A stretch of 22,374 bases of DNA from JAXDLH01 sp034666705 (GCA_034666705.1 JAXDLH010000329.1:1-22374), one strand, 5' to 3'. Shown: positions 1 through 8,980, counted from the stretch's first letter. The notes: a model not told the origin generated them from the letters alone. Translations and numbers: made by a program.

Positions 1-1568
1 CTCCACGGCTCGCGGGCCTGCTGCGCCCGGAAGCGTATCCCCACCCGGTCGACTCCATCGAAATCCACGAAACCCATGGGGCCTGGGTCATTCTTGCCGG
101 CACCTACGCCTACAAGCTGAAGAAGCCCGTCGATCTCGGCTTCTTCGACTTCTCCACGTTCGAGAAGCGGGCCGCCGACGCCGAGGCGGAGCTGCGCCTC
201 AACCGGCGGCTGGCGCCTGCTACCTACCTCGACGTGGTCGACGTCGTGGAGCAGGATGGCGCAGCGCGCATCGGCGGCGAAGGGCCGGTGCTCGAGCGTG
301 CCGTGTTAATGCGGCGCCTGCCGGCTGAGCAGATGCTGCCGGCGCTGCTCGCCCGCGATGCGGTCTCCTCGCACCTCATTCGCCGCCTGGCGCGGTTGAT
401 CGCTCGCTTCCATGCCGAGGCGCCGACCGGCCCCGGCGTGAACGAGCACGGCGCCCGCCCGACGATCGAGGCAAACTGGGCGGAGAACTTCGCCCAGATC
501 GCTCCCTATGCGAATGTGACGATCCCGACCTGGGAGCTCGAGCTGATCCAGCGCTGGGTACAGCATCGGCTGGCAGTAGATGCCGAGCTCTTCGACCGCC
601 GCGTGGCAGAGGGCTGCGTGCGCGACGGCCACGGCGACCTGCACGCGGCCAGCGTGTGTATAGCGGGCGGCGAGCTCATCGTCTTCGACTGCATCGAGTT
701 CTCGGCGCGCTACCGTTGTGCTGACGTGGCGGCCGAGGTCGCCTTCATGGCCATGGATCTCGACCATAGCGCGCGCCCGGATCTCAGTTGGACGTTCGTG
801 GAAGAATACGTCCAGGTGACCGGCGATCAAGAGTTGCGGACGCTCCTCGACTTCTACAAGTGTTATCGCGCGTTCGTGCGCGGCAAGGTGCTGAGCTTTC
901 GCCTCAGGGAGAGCGGCCTGCCGCCAGCCGAAAGGGACGCAATCACTGCCGAAGCCAGAGCGTATTTCGACCTCGCCACCATTTATGCTGGCGGGTTCCC
1001 ACACCCGCTGCTGCTCGTCACGAGCGGCCTGCCAGCGAGCGGCAAGACGACGCTCGCGACGGCGCTGGCGCAGCGGCTCGGCCTGCGGCACATCTCGACC
1101 GACGTGGTGCGCAAGCGTGCCGCGGGGCTCCATCCGACCGAGCGGGCGGGAACTGACGTTGGCCAGGGGATCTACGGACCGGAGGTCACCGTCGCAACCT
1201 ACCACACGCTCCGCCGGCAAGCAGAGCTGTGGCTGCGGCGGGGTGTCTCGGTCGTGCTGGATGGTACGTTCAACACGGCGGATCAGCGCCACCGCGTGCG
1301 CATCCTCGCGAATGACCTCGGTGCCCGGTTCCTGCTCATCCGCACCGAGTGCGACGAGACCACGACCCGTGAGCGCCTCGCCCGAAGAGAGCGCGACGCA
1401 TCCCGCGTCTCGGATGCCTCCTGGGAGGTGTACAAACAGATGCACACCACCTTCGAGCCGGTTATTTTCGACAAGCTGCCGCCGGAGGAGATCGTCGAGG
1501 ACCCCACCGGTGGAGCGGGCATCGAGACTGTACTCAACCGACTCGCCAACCGGCCCGGGGACGCGTAG
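1..1568 (+). CDS. APH-like / P-loop kinase fusion protein (5' end missing)
   Basis: The reading frame is already open at base 3, so the true start lies before the window; the GTG at 234 is internal. The N-terminal part resembles aminoglycoside phosphotransferase/choline kinase folds: the opening segment contains YAYKLKKPVD, which looks like the nucleotide-contacting lysine region of this family, and HGDLHAAS around 630-655 is the Brenner-type catalytic loop with its Asp. The Asn that normally ends that loop is Ser here. The C-terminal part, from about 1010, is a zeta-toxin/gluconate-kinase-like P-loop domain with GLPASGKTT at about 1024-1050 (Walker A). Such two-domain proteins of about 500 residues are widespread and usually annotated as bifunctional aminoglycoside phosphotransferase/ATP-binding protein; the substrate is unknown and drug resistance should not be assumed. 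The stop is TAG at 1566-1568. The next gene follows on the same strand after a 272-base gap. Confidence 0.85.
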   Translation, partial: PRLAGLLRPEAYPHPVDSIEIHETHGAWVILAGTYAYKLKKPVDLGFFDFSTFEKRAADAEAELRLNRRLAPATYLDVVDVVEQDGAARIGGEGPVLERAVLMRRLPAEQMLPALLARDAVSSHLIRRLARLIARFHAEAPTGPGVNEHGARPTIEANWAENFAQIAPYANVTIPTWELELIQRWVQHRLAVDAELFDRRVAEGCVRDGHGDLHAASVCIAGGELIVFDCIEFSARYRCADVAAEVAFMAMDLDHSARPDLSWTFVEEYVQVTGDQELRTLLDFYKCYRAFVRGKVLSFRLRESGLPPAERDAITAEARAYFDLATIYAGGFPHPLLLVTSGLPASGKTTLATALAQRLGLRHISTDVVRKRAAGLHPTERAGTDVGQGIYGPEVTVATYHTLRRQAELWLRRGVSVVLDGTFNTADQRHRVRILANDLGARFLLIRTECDETTTRERLARRERDASRVSDASWEVYKQMHTTFEPVIFDKLPPEEIVEDPTGGAGIETVLNRLANRPGDA

Positions 1569-1584
1569 CCTGCTGCCAGTTGTC

Positions 1585-1604
1585 GTCCTGAGCGCAGCGA
1601 GCGA
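1585..1604. repeat. Interspersed repeat fragment (GTCCTGAGCGCAGCGA type)
   Basis: A short copy of the CCTGAGCGCAGCGA motif, often found between genes of GC-rich environmental bacteria. It belongs with the TTCGACAAGCTCAGGA-like copies elsewhere in the window. It lies 16 bases after the kinase fusion stop, in a 272-base gap that otherwise shows no gene. A weak -10-like CATAAT sits at 1753-1758 without a convincing -35. Confidence 0.45.
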
Positions 1605-1840
1605 CCCATACGACGGCAAACGCGACGGATTCCTCGCCTGCGAACTCAGCACCACACCCCGCGGCGCGCTCAACCGGGGTTCCCTGACTGGGCGGCAACC
1701 CTTTGTTACACGCGGTTCACTTTCCGCAATCTGTGCCCCCGCACCTGCGTGCCATAATTCTTGCAGGTCCGCTAGACACGCGGATCTCCGGACTCCTGGC
1801 GAGGTGCATTTCCATTCGTGCAACTACGTCTCGCGCTACC

Positions 1841-4800
1841 ATGTCTCGAACCGTAACGTCGCCACCGAATACGTCCGGCGGGCCAATCGTGCCACGACAC
1901 CTTGCCGATCCGGTCACCCTCCTCACCACTCGACGGTACCGCGCGATCCTGCTCGATTGGGATGGCACTGCCGTCACCGACCGGAGGGCCGACGCCAGCG
2001 CTGTGGCTCAGGTCATCGAGGGGCTGCTGGATCACAACGTGTGGATCAGCATCGTGACCGGCACGAGTTTCGATAACGTCGAGCGCCAACTCGTGCCACA
2101 CCTGGATCCGCATTGCCGCCAGCCGCTCATCGTATGCGCGAACCGGGGCTCCGAGGTCTACGGTTTCGATGCGCAGGGCCGGGCGCTCCGCCGCTGGCTG
2201 CGACAGGCGACTCCCGAGGAGGAGCGCACGCTCGACCGCATTGCAGAGAAAGTGCGGGACGAGATTCACGCACGCACCGGTCTCGAGATCACCATCGTCT
2301 ACGACCGGTTGAATCGACGCAAGATCGACCTGATTCCGCTGCCCGAGTGGGCCGACCCGCCGAAGGCTCGGTTCCCGGAGTTGCTCGCCGCGGTGCAGGC
2401 ACGATTGACCGGGGCCGGCCTGCCCGATGGAGTGGGCGACGTCGTGGCGCTCACTGCCGAGGTAGCGCGCAGCCTCGGCATGCCGGATGCGCGGATCACG
2501 ACCGACATCAAGCACGTCGAGGTCGGCCTGACCGACAAATCCGATTCTGTCGCCTGGATCGAGCGCGAAATATTGGTCGCCAACGGCATCCCCTGGCTCG
2601 ACGTGCTGATTGCGGGCGACGAGTTTGGCACCGTGGCAGGGTTCCCCGGCTCGGACGACCTACTGAGGCCGCGCTTCGATCGCGCAACGGCCAACTCTGC
2701 CGCTCATGACCGGCCACGGTCTCGAGATGAGCGGCCGAGGGAGACACCGCAGATCTCAGCGGATACTGGTCCATTGCACGGAGGGCCAGATCCGCACCCC
2801 GCGTCGCCTCCCGTCACCGAGCTGGTGCTCCCCGCGGAGGGGCCAACGGTCATCTCGGTTGGCCCAGAGCCAAACGGCGTGCCGGCGGGCGTGATCCACG
2901 TGGGCGGCGGCCCGCCGCGCTTCGTCGCCATTCTCCGCGCGCAGCTCGAGCTCTGGGATGCGGCCGCGGGCGAGATGGACCAGCCAGGCGGCGTTGATCG
3001 GCTTCGGGAGGCCCTGCCCGCGGACCCGGCCTGGGAGATCACCCAGATCGGGACCGACCCTGCAACCGAACCCGAGGTCGAGGCGCGCTTCACGGTCGCC
3101 AACGGCGTCCTCGGCGTGCGGGGCTCGCGCTCCCAATTGCTCCAGACCTCAGAGCCGCGCACCTACGTGGCGGGCCTCTTCGACCGCAAGACTGGCGCCG
3201 ACGAGGGGGCGATGCCCGCCCTCATCGCGGCGCCCGACTGGCTGCAAGTCGAGATCCTCGTCGACGGCCGGCTCTCAAATGGCGTCTGTGGCGACGTGCT
3301 GGATTACCGCCGCACGCTGGACATGCGTGACGGCATCCTCTGGCAGCAGTGGCGGCAGCGCGACCACCGGGGCCACATCGTTCGCGTCCGGACGACGCGA
3401 TTCGTCTCGCTGGTCGACCGCTCGCTCGGCGTACAGGCGATCCAGATTAGCGTGGAGCGCAGCACCCGGCCGGGCCCCATTCCGCTCATGCTGGAGTCGT
3501 GGGCCGCACCGCCGGCCATCGGGCTGGAGCTGGATACCGCCTCTCGCGAGTTTTCTATCTGGCGGACCGTGCCGAGCGGGCGGCAGCTCGTCCTAGCCAC
3601 GGATACGTCGCTGATTCTGACCAATGGCCGGGGAGCCGCGCGGGTGCCGGCCACCTCGACCGAGGGCGACCACGGCGAGCGCTGGTCGTGGGAGGCCGAG
3701 CCGGGTGAATCCGCGACCTTTGTACGCTTCGTCAGCCTGGTGCCCGGTCCGCTCGGTGGCGCGGTGGGAGATCCCAGCGGCCCGGTCCGCGCCGCGCTGG
3801 CCTCCGTGGCGCGGGCGCGGGAGCTGGGCCTGGAGCGACTCGGGCTCGAGCATGCCGAAGCTTGGGCCGAACGCTGGACCACCGGCAACCTCGAGATCGA
3901 CGGCGATGCCGAGGCGCAGCTCGCCCTGCGGTTCGCTGCCTATCACCTGATCAGCGTGGCCAACCCATCACAAGAGCACCTCTCGATTGGGGCGCGCGGG
4001 CTCAGCGGCGATGCGTACGGCGGTCACGTCTTCTGGGATACGGAGATCTTCACGCTGCCGTTCTACATCTTCACCTGGCCCGAGGCGGCGCGGGCGCTCC
4101 TGCTGTTTCGCTACCATACCTTGCACGCCGCCCGGGAGAAGGCCGCGAGCATGGGATACCAGGGCGCGCTCTATGCGTGGGAGTCAACGGATACCGGGGA
4201 GGAGACCACGCCGACCGCGGTGCGAACGAAGGACGGCGAGGTCGTCGAGATCCTCAACGGGACTCAGGAACAGCACATCAGCGCCGACGTAGCCTATGGC
4301 GTCTGGCAATACTGGCTTGCCACCCACGACGAAGCCTTCATGCGCGAAGCCGGCGCCGAGATCCTGATCGAGACCGCGCGCTTCTGGGCGAGCCGGGCAC
4401 AGCTCGAGGGGGACGGCGTGTATCACATCCGGGGCGTGATTGGCCCGGATGAATACCACCCCACGGTTGACGACAACGCGTATACGAATATGCTCGCGCG
4501 CTGGAACATTCACCGCGCCCTCGAAATTGCGGAGCTCGTCAAACAACAATGGCCGGAACGGTGGGGCGAGCTGCGCCGGCAGCTGCACCTGACGGCTGCC
4601 GAGCTCGCGCACTGGGAGCGGGTCGCCGCCGGAATCGTGACTGGCCTCGATCCTGAACGCAACCGCTTCGAACAGTTCGCGGGCTATTCCACTCTCGAGG
4701 AGATCGATCTTGCTGCCTACAGCCCACGGACCGAGCCGATGGACGTCGTGCTTGGCGCGGAACGTACTCGCCAGTCACAGGTGGTGAAGCAGGCGGACGT

Positions 4801-5341
4801 CGTTCAACTGCTGGTCCTGCTCTGGGACGAGATAAGCCCCGAGGTACGAGAGGCGAGCTTCCGCTACTACGAGCCCCGCACCGGCCATGGGAGCTCGCTC
4901 TCGTTCGCCGTGCACGCGCTTGTCGCCGCCCGCATGGGCGACGTCTCCCTGGCGGAGCGGTACTTCCGCAAAGGGATTGCGATCGACCTCGACGACCTGA
5001 TGGGCAACGCGGCGAGCGGCGTGCACATCGCGGGCCAGGGCGGCCTCTGGCAGGCTGCAGTGCTGGGTTTCGCCGGCCTGCACCTCGACGCGGATCGGAT
5101 GCGCTTCGAGCCACACCTGCCGCCCGAATGGGGAATGATGCGCTTCCGCCTTCGGTGGCGCGGCCGGTGCGTGCGCATCGAGCTCGATAGCGCCGACTGC
5201 GCGTTGACCGCGACGCTTGAGATCGGTGATCGGCTGCCACTCGCGGTTGGAGGCCGGCAGTACACGCTGCAGGCTGGTGAGACGTGGGTATGCGCGTGGG
5301 GTAACAGCGGCACGGCCGACTCGTTGCCCCTGGCCAGCTAA
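1841..5341 (+). CDS. Fusion of trehalose-phosphatase-like HAD domain and GH65 glycoside phosphorylase
   Basis: The protein has 1166 residues if translation starts at ATG 1841. The frame is open back to a TTG at 1703, but that extension (about 46 residues) is low-complexity and lacks a ribosome site, so 1841 is preferred; neither start has a good Shine-Dalgarno. Residues 30-270 form a C2-cap HAD phosphatase: DWDGT with D39/D41, K233 in TDKSDS, and D260 in GDEFG, most like trehalose-6-phosphatase/Cof proteins. Residues about 270-395 are a Pro-rich linker plus a VISVGPEPNGVPAG segment. From residue 398 (WEITQIG) a full GH65 domain follows, with the general-acid Glu at E871 in IGPDEYHPTVDDNAYTN and the phosphate-pocket HGSSLS at 1016-1021. 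GH65 enzymes phosphorolyse maltose, trehalose, kojibiose or trehalose-6-phosphate to beta-glucose 1-phosphate; which one cannot be read from sequence. HAD-GH65 fusions are known (mycobacterial Rv2006 is one example). The protein is probably cytoplasmic, as no signal peptide is visible. Confidence 0.88.
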   Translation: MSRTVTSPPNTSGGPIVPRHLADPVTLLTTRRYRAILLDWDGTAVTDRRADASAVAQVIEGLLDHNVWISIVTGTSFDNVERQLVPHLDPHCRQPLIVCANRGSEVYGFDAQGRALRRWLRQATPEEERTLDRIAEKVRDEIHARTGLEITIVYDRLNRRKIDLIPLPEWADPPKARFPELLAAVQARLTGAGLPDGVGDVVALTAEVARSLGMPDARITTDIKHVEVGLTDKSDSVAWIEREILVANGIPWLDVLIAGDEFGTVAGFPGSDDLLRPRFDRATANSAAHDRPRSRDERPRETPQISADTGPLHGGPDPHPASPPVTELVLPAEGPTVISVGPEPNGVPAGVIHVGGGPPRFVAILRAQLELWDAAAGEMDQPGGVDRLREALPADPAWEITQIGTDPATEPEVEARFTVANGVLGVRGSRSQLLQTSEPRTYVAGLFDRKTGADEGAMPALIAAPDWLQVEILVDGRLSNGVCGDVLDYRRTLDMRDGILWQQWRQRDHRGHIVRVRTTRFVSLVDRSLGVQAIQISVERSTRPGPIPLMLESWAAPPAIGLELDTASREFSIWRTVPSGRQLVLATDTSLILTNGRGAARVPATSTEGDHGERWSWEAEPGESATFVRFVSLVPGPLGGAVGDPSGPVRAALASVARARELGLERLGLEHAEAWAERWTTGNLEIDGDAEAQLALRFAAYHLISVANPSQEHLSIGARGLSGDAYGGHVFWDTEIFTLPFYIFTWPEAARALLLFRYHTLHAAREKAASMGYQGALYAWESTDTGEETTPTAVRTKDGEVVEILNGTQEQHISADVAYGVWQYWLATHDEAFMREAGAEILIETARFWASRAQLEGDGVYHIRGVIGPDEYHPTVDDNAYTNMLARWNIHRALEIAELVKQQWPERWGELRRQLHLTAAELAHWERVAAGIVTGLDPERNRFEQFAGYSTLEEIDLAAYSPRTEPMDVVLGAERTRQSQVVKQADVVQLLVLLWDEISPEVREASFRYYEPRTGHGSSLSFAVHALVAARMGDVSLAERYFRKGIAIDLDDLMGNAASGVHIAGQGGLWQAAVLGFAGLHLDADRMRFEPHLPPEWGMMRFRLRWRGRCVRIELDSADCALTATLEIGDRLPLAVGGRQYTLQAGETWVCAWGNSGTADSLPLAS

Positions 5342-5472
5342 GCGTGAGCTCCGCAAAGTCCAACTAGCGGCGGATGAGCACCGTCGAAGGCCAGATGCAA
5401 TCGGGCAATGAGGCGCGTCGAGACACCGGCCGCACGGTTCGACGGCCACAGACTGCTGGGTGGAGCACAGGT

Positions 5473-5480
5473 AAGGGGTG
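5473..5480 (+). promoter_or_regulatory. Ribosome binding site fixing a TTG start
   Basis: AAGGGGTG lies 5 bases before TTG 5486. It is the only good Shine-Dalgarno near the N-terminus of the conserved membrane protein, and it argues against the upstream in-frame ATG at 5408. Confidence 0.6.
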
Positions 5481-5485
5481 GACTG

Positions 5486-5929
5486 TTGAATGAGCTCTTT
5501 CGTCGTTTCTCGAACACGACTTCGAACGCCACTGGATCGCCCTGGGCGTTCATTACTGCCGTCCTCATCATTGTCGTCTGGGCGGCAACGGGACCAGTCT
5601 TCGACTTCTCCGATACCTGGCAGCTCGTGATCAACACCGGGACGACCATCGTTACCTTTTTGATGGTCTTCCTGATCCAGAACACGCAGAACCGCGACGC
5701 CAAGGCGATCCACCTGAAGCTCGACGAGCTGCTGCGCGGGGTCGAGGGTGCGCGGACGCATCTCGTCGACCTGGAAAATTTGAGTGATGCGGAGCTGGAC
5801 GAGCTCAAGGAGCAGTTCGAGCGCATCGGCAAGCGGGCGGCCGAAAAGGGCGATGACGTGGCGGCAGAAGTCGTCGAGGACGTAGCCGAAGGCGCCGAGG
5901 CAGCCAAGCGCCTGAAGCGCGCGAGCTAG
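5486..5929 (+). CDS. Low-affinity iron permease family membrane protein
   Basis: A 147-residue protein starting at TTG 5486 (MNELFRRF). Two hydrophobic helices are clear: SPWAFITAVLIIVVWAATG (about residues 18-36) and TIVTFLMVFLIQNTQNRDA (about 54-72). The WQLVINTGTTI...FLIQNTQNRD signature is typical of Pfam low affinity iron permease proteins (Fet4-like, PF04120). The charged C-terminal half, with DELLRGVEGA and an LSDAELDELKEQFERIGKRA stretch, is probably a cytoplasmic helix or coiled coil. The length fits the bacterial family. Iron transport has been shown for yeast Fet4; for the short bacterial relatives the role is inferred. The gene converges with the amidohydrolase gene on the other strand, the two stop codons overlapping by 4 bases. 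The 144 bases before it hold nothing I recognise. Confidence 0.85.
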   Translation: MNELFRRFSNTTSNATGSPWAFITAVLIIVVWAATGPVFDFSDTWQLVINTGTTIVTFLMVFLIQNTQNRDAKAIHLKLDELLRGVEGARTHLVDLENLSDAELDELKEQFERIGKRAAEKGDDVAAEVVEDVAEGAEAAKRLKRAS

Positions 5930-7074
5930 AGCCCGTAGAAGCGGCGGGGGTTGTCCACCAGCAGCTTCTGCAGCGCATCGGACGTCATATCCTCGCGCGC
6001 CCGCATGGTGCCGACGATTGAGAGGTCGGCCGACGCATCGCCGCCAAGCTGCCGATTCTGGAATGAGTTCGGCTCGATCGTTGGCAATTGACCGAAGTGG
6101 TGGCCGTAGTCGGAGCCGGTGAGCAGGTTGTCCTCGCCGATGTACCCCGTCAGGTATGGAATGTCCTCGTCGGATTCGCAGGCCACGAAGACACGGTAGT
6201 CATGGAACAGCTCTGGCCCGAAGTGCGCCGTATCGAGTTGGCGTCGCCGTCGCCAATCGCGCTCGATGAAGTGCAGCGCGTACGGCACCCACGAGGCGCC
6301 CGTCTCGATGAAGCCGATGCGCAGATCCGGGAACCTCTCTGGGATCCGGTTGCCCACGAGGTTCTGAAACGCCATCAGCGGCAGGAGGCGGACGCCACAG
6401 AACGCGCCGGCAATACGGTTGTCCATGATCGAGCTGATCGCGGGCGCGCCACCGCCGGTGTGGATACACATCGGCATGTCGAGGCGGCTCGCGGCCTCGT
6501 AGACCGGAAAGAACCACGGCTCGGCGAGCGAGCGGTCGCCCTCCATGCCCTTCGCCATGAAGCCGACTGCGCCGTGCTCGCGAGACCAGTCGAGCTCGTC
6601 GCATGACGCGGCGATATTCAGGAATGGCAGCACGGCCACCCAGCGCAGCCGGCCGTGGCCCCGGCGCCAGACATCCCCCATGAACCGGTTGTAGGCACGG
6701 CAGAGCGCGACCTCGAGCTCTGGATCCCAGGTGAGGTGCATGATGAACAGCGTGGGGTAGACGACCTGCACGTCAACCCCCATCTTGTCGGCGTCCGCGA
6801 GGCGCGCCCCGACGTCGGTCAAGAACTTCGCGCCCCAGTAAGGAGTGGTCCACTCCTCCGAGTCCAGGGGCGGCGTGATCAGATTCTGCCCGCCTTTGCC
6901 ATCCGGCTTGGGGTACACGGCGCCGTCGATCAGCCAGCGGCTGCGGCGCTCGCCAGTCGACGGATCGTCGTGCGCGAACGCGACCGGCCGGCGATGGGCA
7001 AATGCTTCGTCGAAGTAGCGCCAGATGGCGTCCGACTCGATAACGTGGGTATCCGCGTCGATCACGCCGTCCAT
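5926..7074 (-). CDS. Amidohydrolase family protein (ACMSD-like TIM barrel)
   Basis: A 382-residue protein of the amidohydrolase_2 family, a metal-dependent TIM barrel that includes 2-amino-3-carboxymuconate-semialdehyde decarboxylase and resorcylate decarboxylases. Visible landmarks are the strand-1 motif DADTH (residues 6-10, the DxDxH form in place of HxH), IHTGGG with H205, FIETGASW with E257, and TGSDYGHH with D322, the usual metal/catalytic Asp. The C-terminus ends LLVDNPRRFYGL, the standard family ending. The reaction could be decarboxylation or hydrolysis of an aromatic or carboxylic compound; the substrate is not readable. It lies 74 bases downstream of the solute-binding protein gene on the same strand, so co-transcription is possible. 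Its stop overlaps the convergent iron-permease-like gene. Confidence 0.88.
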   Translation of the reverse strand: MDGVIDADTHVIESDAIWRYFDEAFAHRRPVAFAHDDPSTGERRSRWLIDGAVYPKPDGKGGQNLITPPLDSEEWTTPYWGAKFLTDVGARLADADKMGVDVQVVYPTLFIMHLTWDPELEVALCRAYNRFMGDVWRRGHGRLRWVAVLPFLNIAASCDELDWSREHGAVGFMAKGMEGDRSLAEPWFFPVYEAASRLDMPMCIHTGGGAPAISSIMDNRIAGAFCGVRLLPLMAFQNLVGNRIPERFPDLRIGFIETGASWVPYALHFIERDWRRRRQLDTAHFGPELFHDYRVFVACESDEDIPYLTGYIGEDNLLTGSDYGHHFGQLPTIEPNSFQNRQLGGDASADLSIVGTMRAREDMTSDALQKLLVDNPRRFYGL

Positions 7075-7114
7075 CAGTGCCCCCTTTGGTTGTGTCCTCG
7101 CGGCGAGCCTATGC

Positions 7115-7133
7115 CTTCGACGCGCTCAGGATG
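7115..7133. repeat. Interspersed repeat copy (TTCGAC..GCTCAGGATG)
   Basis: CTTCGACGCGCTCAGGATG lies in the 74-base gap between the solute-binding protein stop and the amidohydrolase start. Related copies are at 8961-8980, 13404-13418, 14610-14640 and 14756-14786, all outside genes. Confidence 0.6.
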
Positions 7134-7148
7134 AACGGAGCCGTGTCC

Positions 7149-8843
7149 TCAGTTACGATCCCAGGTCTCGACGTTCCAGGCGCTGTTGTTGCCGAGGATC
7201 TCGGTACGCACGGGCACACCCGTGACGCCGGTGCGCACGGCCAACACCTCGATCCGATAGTTGATCGGCAAGATTGGCAGGTCCTCGCTCAGGCGGTGGA
7301 TCACGTCCGCCTGGACGTTGATCGAGGCCGCCTCGTTGGTCGTCGTCCGCCATTGGTCGAGCAGCCGGTCGACCTCTGGGTTCGCATAGCCCCACACATT
7401 GACGCCGCGCGGATTTTGCGCCGTCTTCAGCTCGCGGCCGTCGATGCGCGGCACATTGGATTCGAAGTCCGTGGCCACCCCGGAGAGATCGGTGGTCTGG
7501 AAATTGTATTCTGGGCTGGCCTGCACGCTCGGCGGCACGTTCTGGATCGTCACATTGAAGCCCGCCGTCGTCCACATGTTGGCGACGGCGCTCTGCAGCG
7601 TGTTGCGCTCCTCATCGCCCGCAGTAGTACTGAAGCCCAGATCGTAGCTATCGCCGCGCGCATTGCGCAGCACGCCGTCATTCCCCTTCCGCCAGCCCAG
7701 GTCGCCCAGGAGCTGGGCTGACTGGGTCGCATCGTATGGGTACTTGGTGGTGCGCGCGTCGATCACGTCGAAGCCAGCACCCTCCGGGTTCATGTAGCTA
7801 TTGGCTATGTCGAGCAGTCCGCTGTAGAGGTCGCGCACCACGCTCTGCCGGTCCATCGCCAAGTACAGCGCTTTGCGCACCCGCAGGTCCGCGGCGCGCT
7901 GATCGCCCGGGGCGAAACGGATCTCGAAGATGCCGCGCGGGTACGTGATGGTGTGGCCGGCGCCGGTGCTCTCCCACTGCTGCTTGAGGAGCAGGGCGTG
8001 CTCAAGGCCGAGCGACCGCCCGAGCTGCACGTCTGTCTGACCGCCGAGCAGGTTCGCCAGCTCCGTGTTCGTGTCCTCGATGAAGCGCACGGTGATGCTC
8101 TGGATGCGCGGCGCCGTGCCGTAGAAGCCGTCGAAGGCCTCGAGCTGCGCGGCAGAGCCGGGAGCCCAATTAGCGAGCTTGTACGGACCAACGCCGACAA
8201 AGGAGCTGCTCCAGAACGTGGAGTTGACGAATCCGGCGCGGTCGTTCGTGAAGCTCGGCTCGAGGAGGTGTTTCGGGAGCAGGAACAGGTCACGGACCGT
8301 GAGATGGTCCGCGCTGAGGTAAAAGCTCTTCCAGTGAATCACGACGGTATGGTCGTCGAGCGTCTGAATATCGCTGATGAGCCGCGCCGCTTGCCGCTGC
8401 TTGTAGGGCACGTCCGGCGCGTTGGCGACCTGCCAACTGAAGACGATGTCGGCGGCGGTAAACGGGGTGCCATCATGCCAGCGCGCGTTCGGGCGCAGCT
8501 TCCACGTGGTATCCATCTGCCCGTCCGCGCCGAGCAGCCACGTACCCTTGTCCTGGGATGGCAGCTCGGCCGCAACCTCGGGTCGGTACGCCCCGCGCTC
8601 ATCAGGCTGGGCGAGCGCGCGGTGCATCATGGCCTGGAGGTGCTCCGGTCCGCTCTTGCCGCCGGCGAACATCTCGCCGAAGCCGAGCGGCTCGGAGGGA
8701 AGCGCGACGATAAGCGTCTTCGGGACCGTGGGGACGGCGGGCTGCTGGGGCGCAGAGCTGGGCTCCGTGGATGCAGGAGGGCGCGCTGTGCCGCATGCCG
8801 CGACGCAGAGAATCGCCAACAATAGCAGTCCCGGACGACGCAT
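7149..8843 (-). CDS. ABC transporter solute-binding lipoprotein, family 5 (peptide/nickel type)
   Basis: A 564-residue exported lipoprotein. The start is ATG 8843: AGGAGG at 8853-8858 sits 9 bases before it, and the longer frame from TTG 8867 would place that Shine-Dalgarno inside the gene. The N-terminus MRRPGLLLLAILCVAAC is a lipoprotein signal peptide with lipobox VAAC and lipidated Cys17. The body has the SBP_bac_5 pattern: WKLRPNARWHDGTPFTAADIVFSW near residues 110-140, a VGPYKLANW segment, and RVRKALYLAMDRQSVV in the second lobe. Family members bind oligopeptides, nickel, opines or other small organics for an ABC importer. No permease or ATPase gene lies in the window, so this receptor is orphaned here or serves a distant transporter. 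Placement between a cupin and an amidohydrolase suggests capture of a catabolic substrate (inference). Confidence 0.93.
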   Translation of the reverse strand: MRRPGLLLLAILCVAACGTARPPASTEPSSAPQQPAVPTVPKTLIVALPSEPLGFGEMFAGGKSGPEHLQAMMHRALAQPDERGAYRPEVAAELPSQDKGTWLLGADGQMDTTWKLRPNARWHDGTPFTAADIVFSWQVANAPDVPYKQRQAARLISDIQTLDDHTVVIHWKSFYLSADHLTVRDLFLLPKHLLEPSFTNDRAGFVNSTFWSSSFVGVGPYKLANWAPGSAAQLEAFDGFYGTAPRIQSITVRFIEDTNTELANLLGGQTDVQLGRSLGLEHALLLKQQWESTGAGHTITYPRGIFEIRFAPGDQRAADLRVRKALYLAMDRQSVVRDLYSGLLDIANSYMNPEGAGFDVIDARTTKYPYDATQSAQLLGDLGWRKGNDGVLRNARGDSYDLGFSTTAGDEERNTLQSAVANMWTTAGFNVTIQNVPPSVQASPEYNFQTTDLSGVATDFESNVPRIDGRELKTAQNPRGVNVWGYANPEVDRLLDQWRTTTNEAASINVQADVIHRLSEDLPILPINYRIEVLAVRTGVTGVPVRTEILGNNSAWNVETWDRN

Positions 8844-8852
8844 CACCGGCAA

Positions 8853-8858
8853 CCTCCT
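8853..8858 (-). promoter_or_regulatory. Shine-Dalgarno of the solute-binding protein gene
   Basis: AGGAGG on the minus strand with a 9-base spacer to ATG 8843. It decides that start over TTG 8867. Confidence 0.75.
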
Positions 8859-8960
8859 CGCAAGCAATCACTCAGGGTGTAGAGTCTGTCTCCCCATGGG
8901 CCCGATGTTCCTCACGTCCTCACAAGCCGTTCGATCGACCACGCGAGTGCCACACTCGGG

Positions 8961-8980
8961 GCGCTGAGCTTGTCGAAACG
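8961..8980. repeat. Interspersed repeat copy (GCTGAGCTTGTCGAA)
   Basis: GCTGAGCTTGTCGAA, the reverse complement of TTCGACAAGCTCAGC, followed at 8981-8994 by a partial inverted echo (ATCGAACGACTGAG). It lies upstream of the solute-binding protein gene in the 8868-9244 gap, which holds this copy and the branched stem-loop at 9040-9138 and no gene. Confidence 0.6.

Noticed and set aside
306..1823. 505-codon open frame on the minus strand opposite the kinase fusion
   Set aside because: Antisense shadow of a GC-rich gene: Arg/Ala/His-rich, no domain motifs, and it runs through the intergenic repeat.
1703..1840. TTG 1703 as the start of the HAD-GH65 fusion
   Set aside because: No ribosome site and the added residues are unlike any conserved domain; ATG 1841 lies a sensible distance before the HAD motif.
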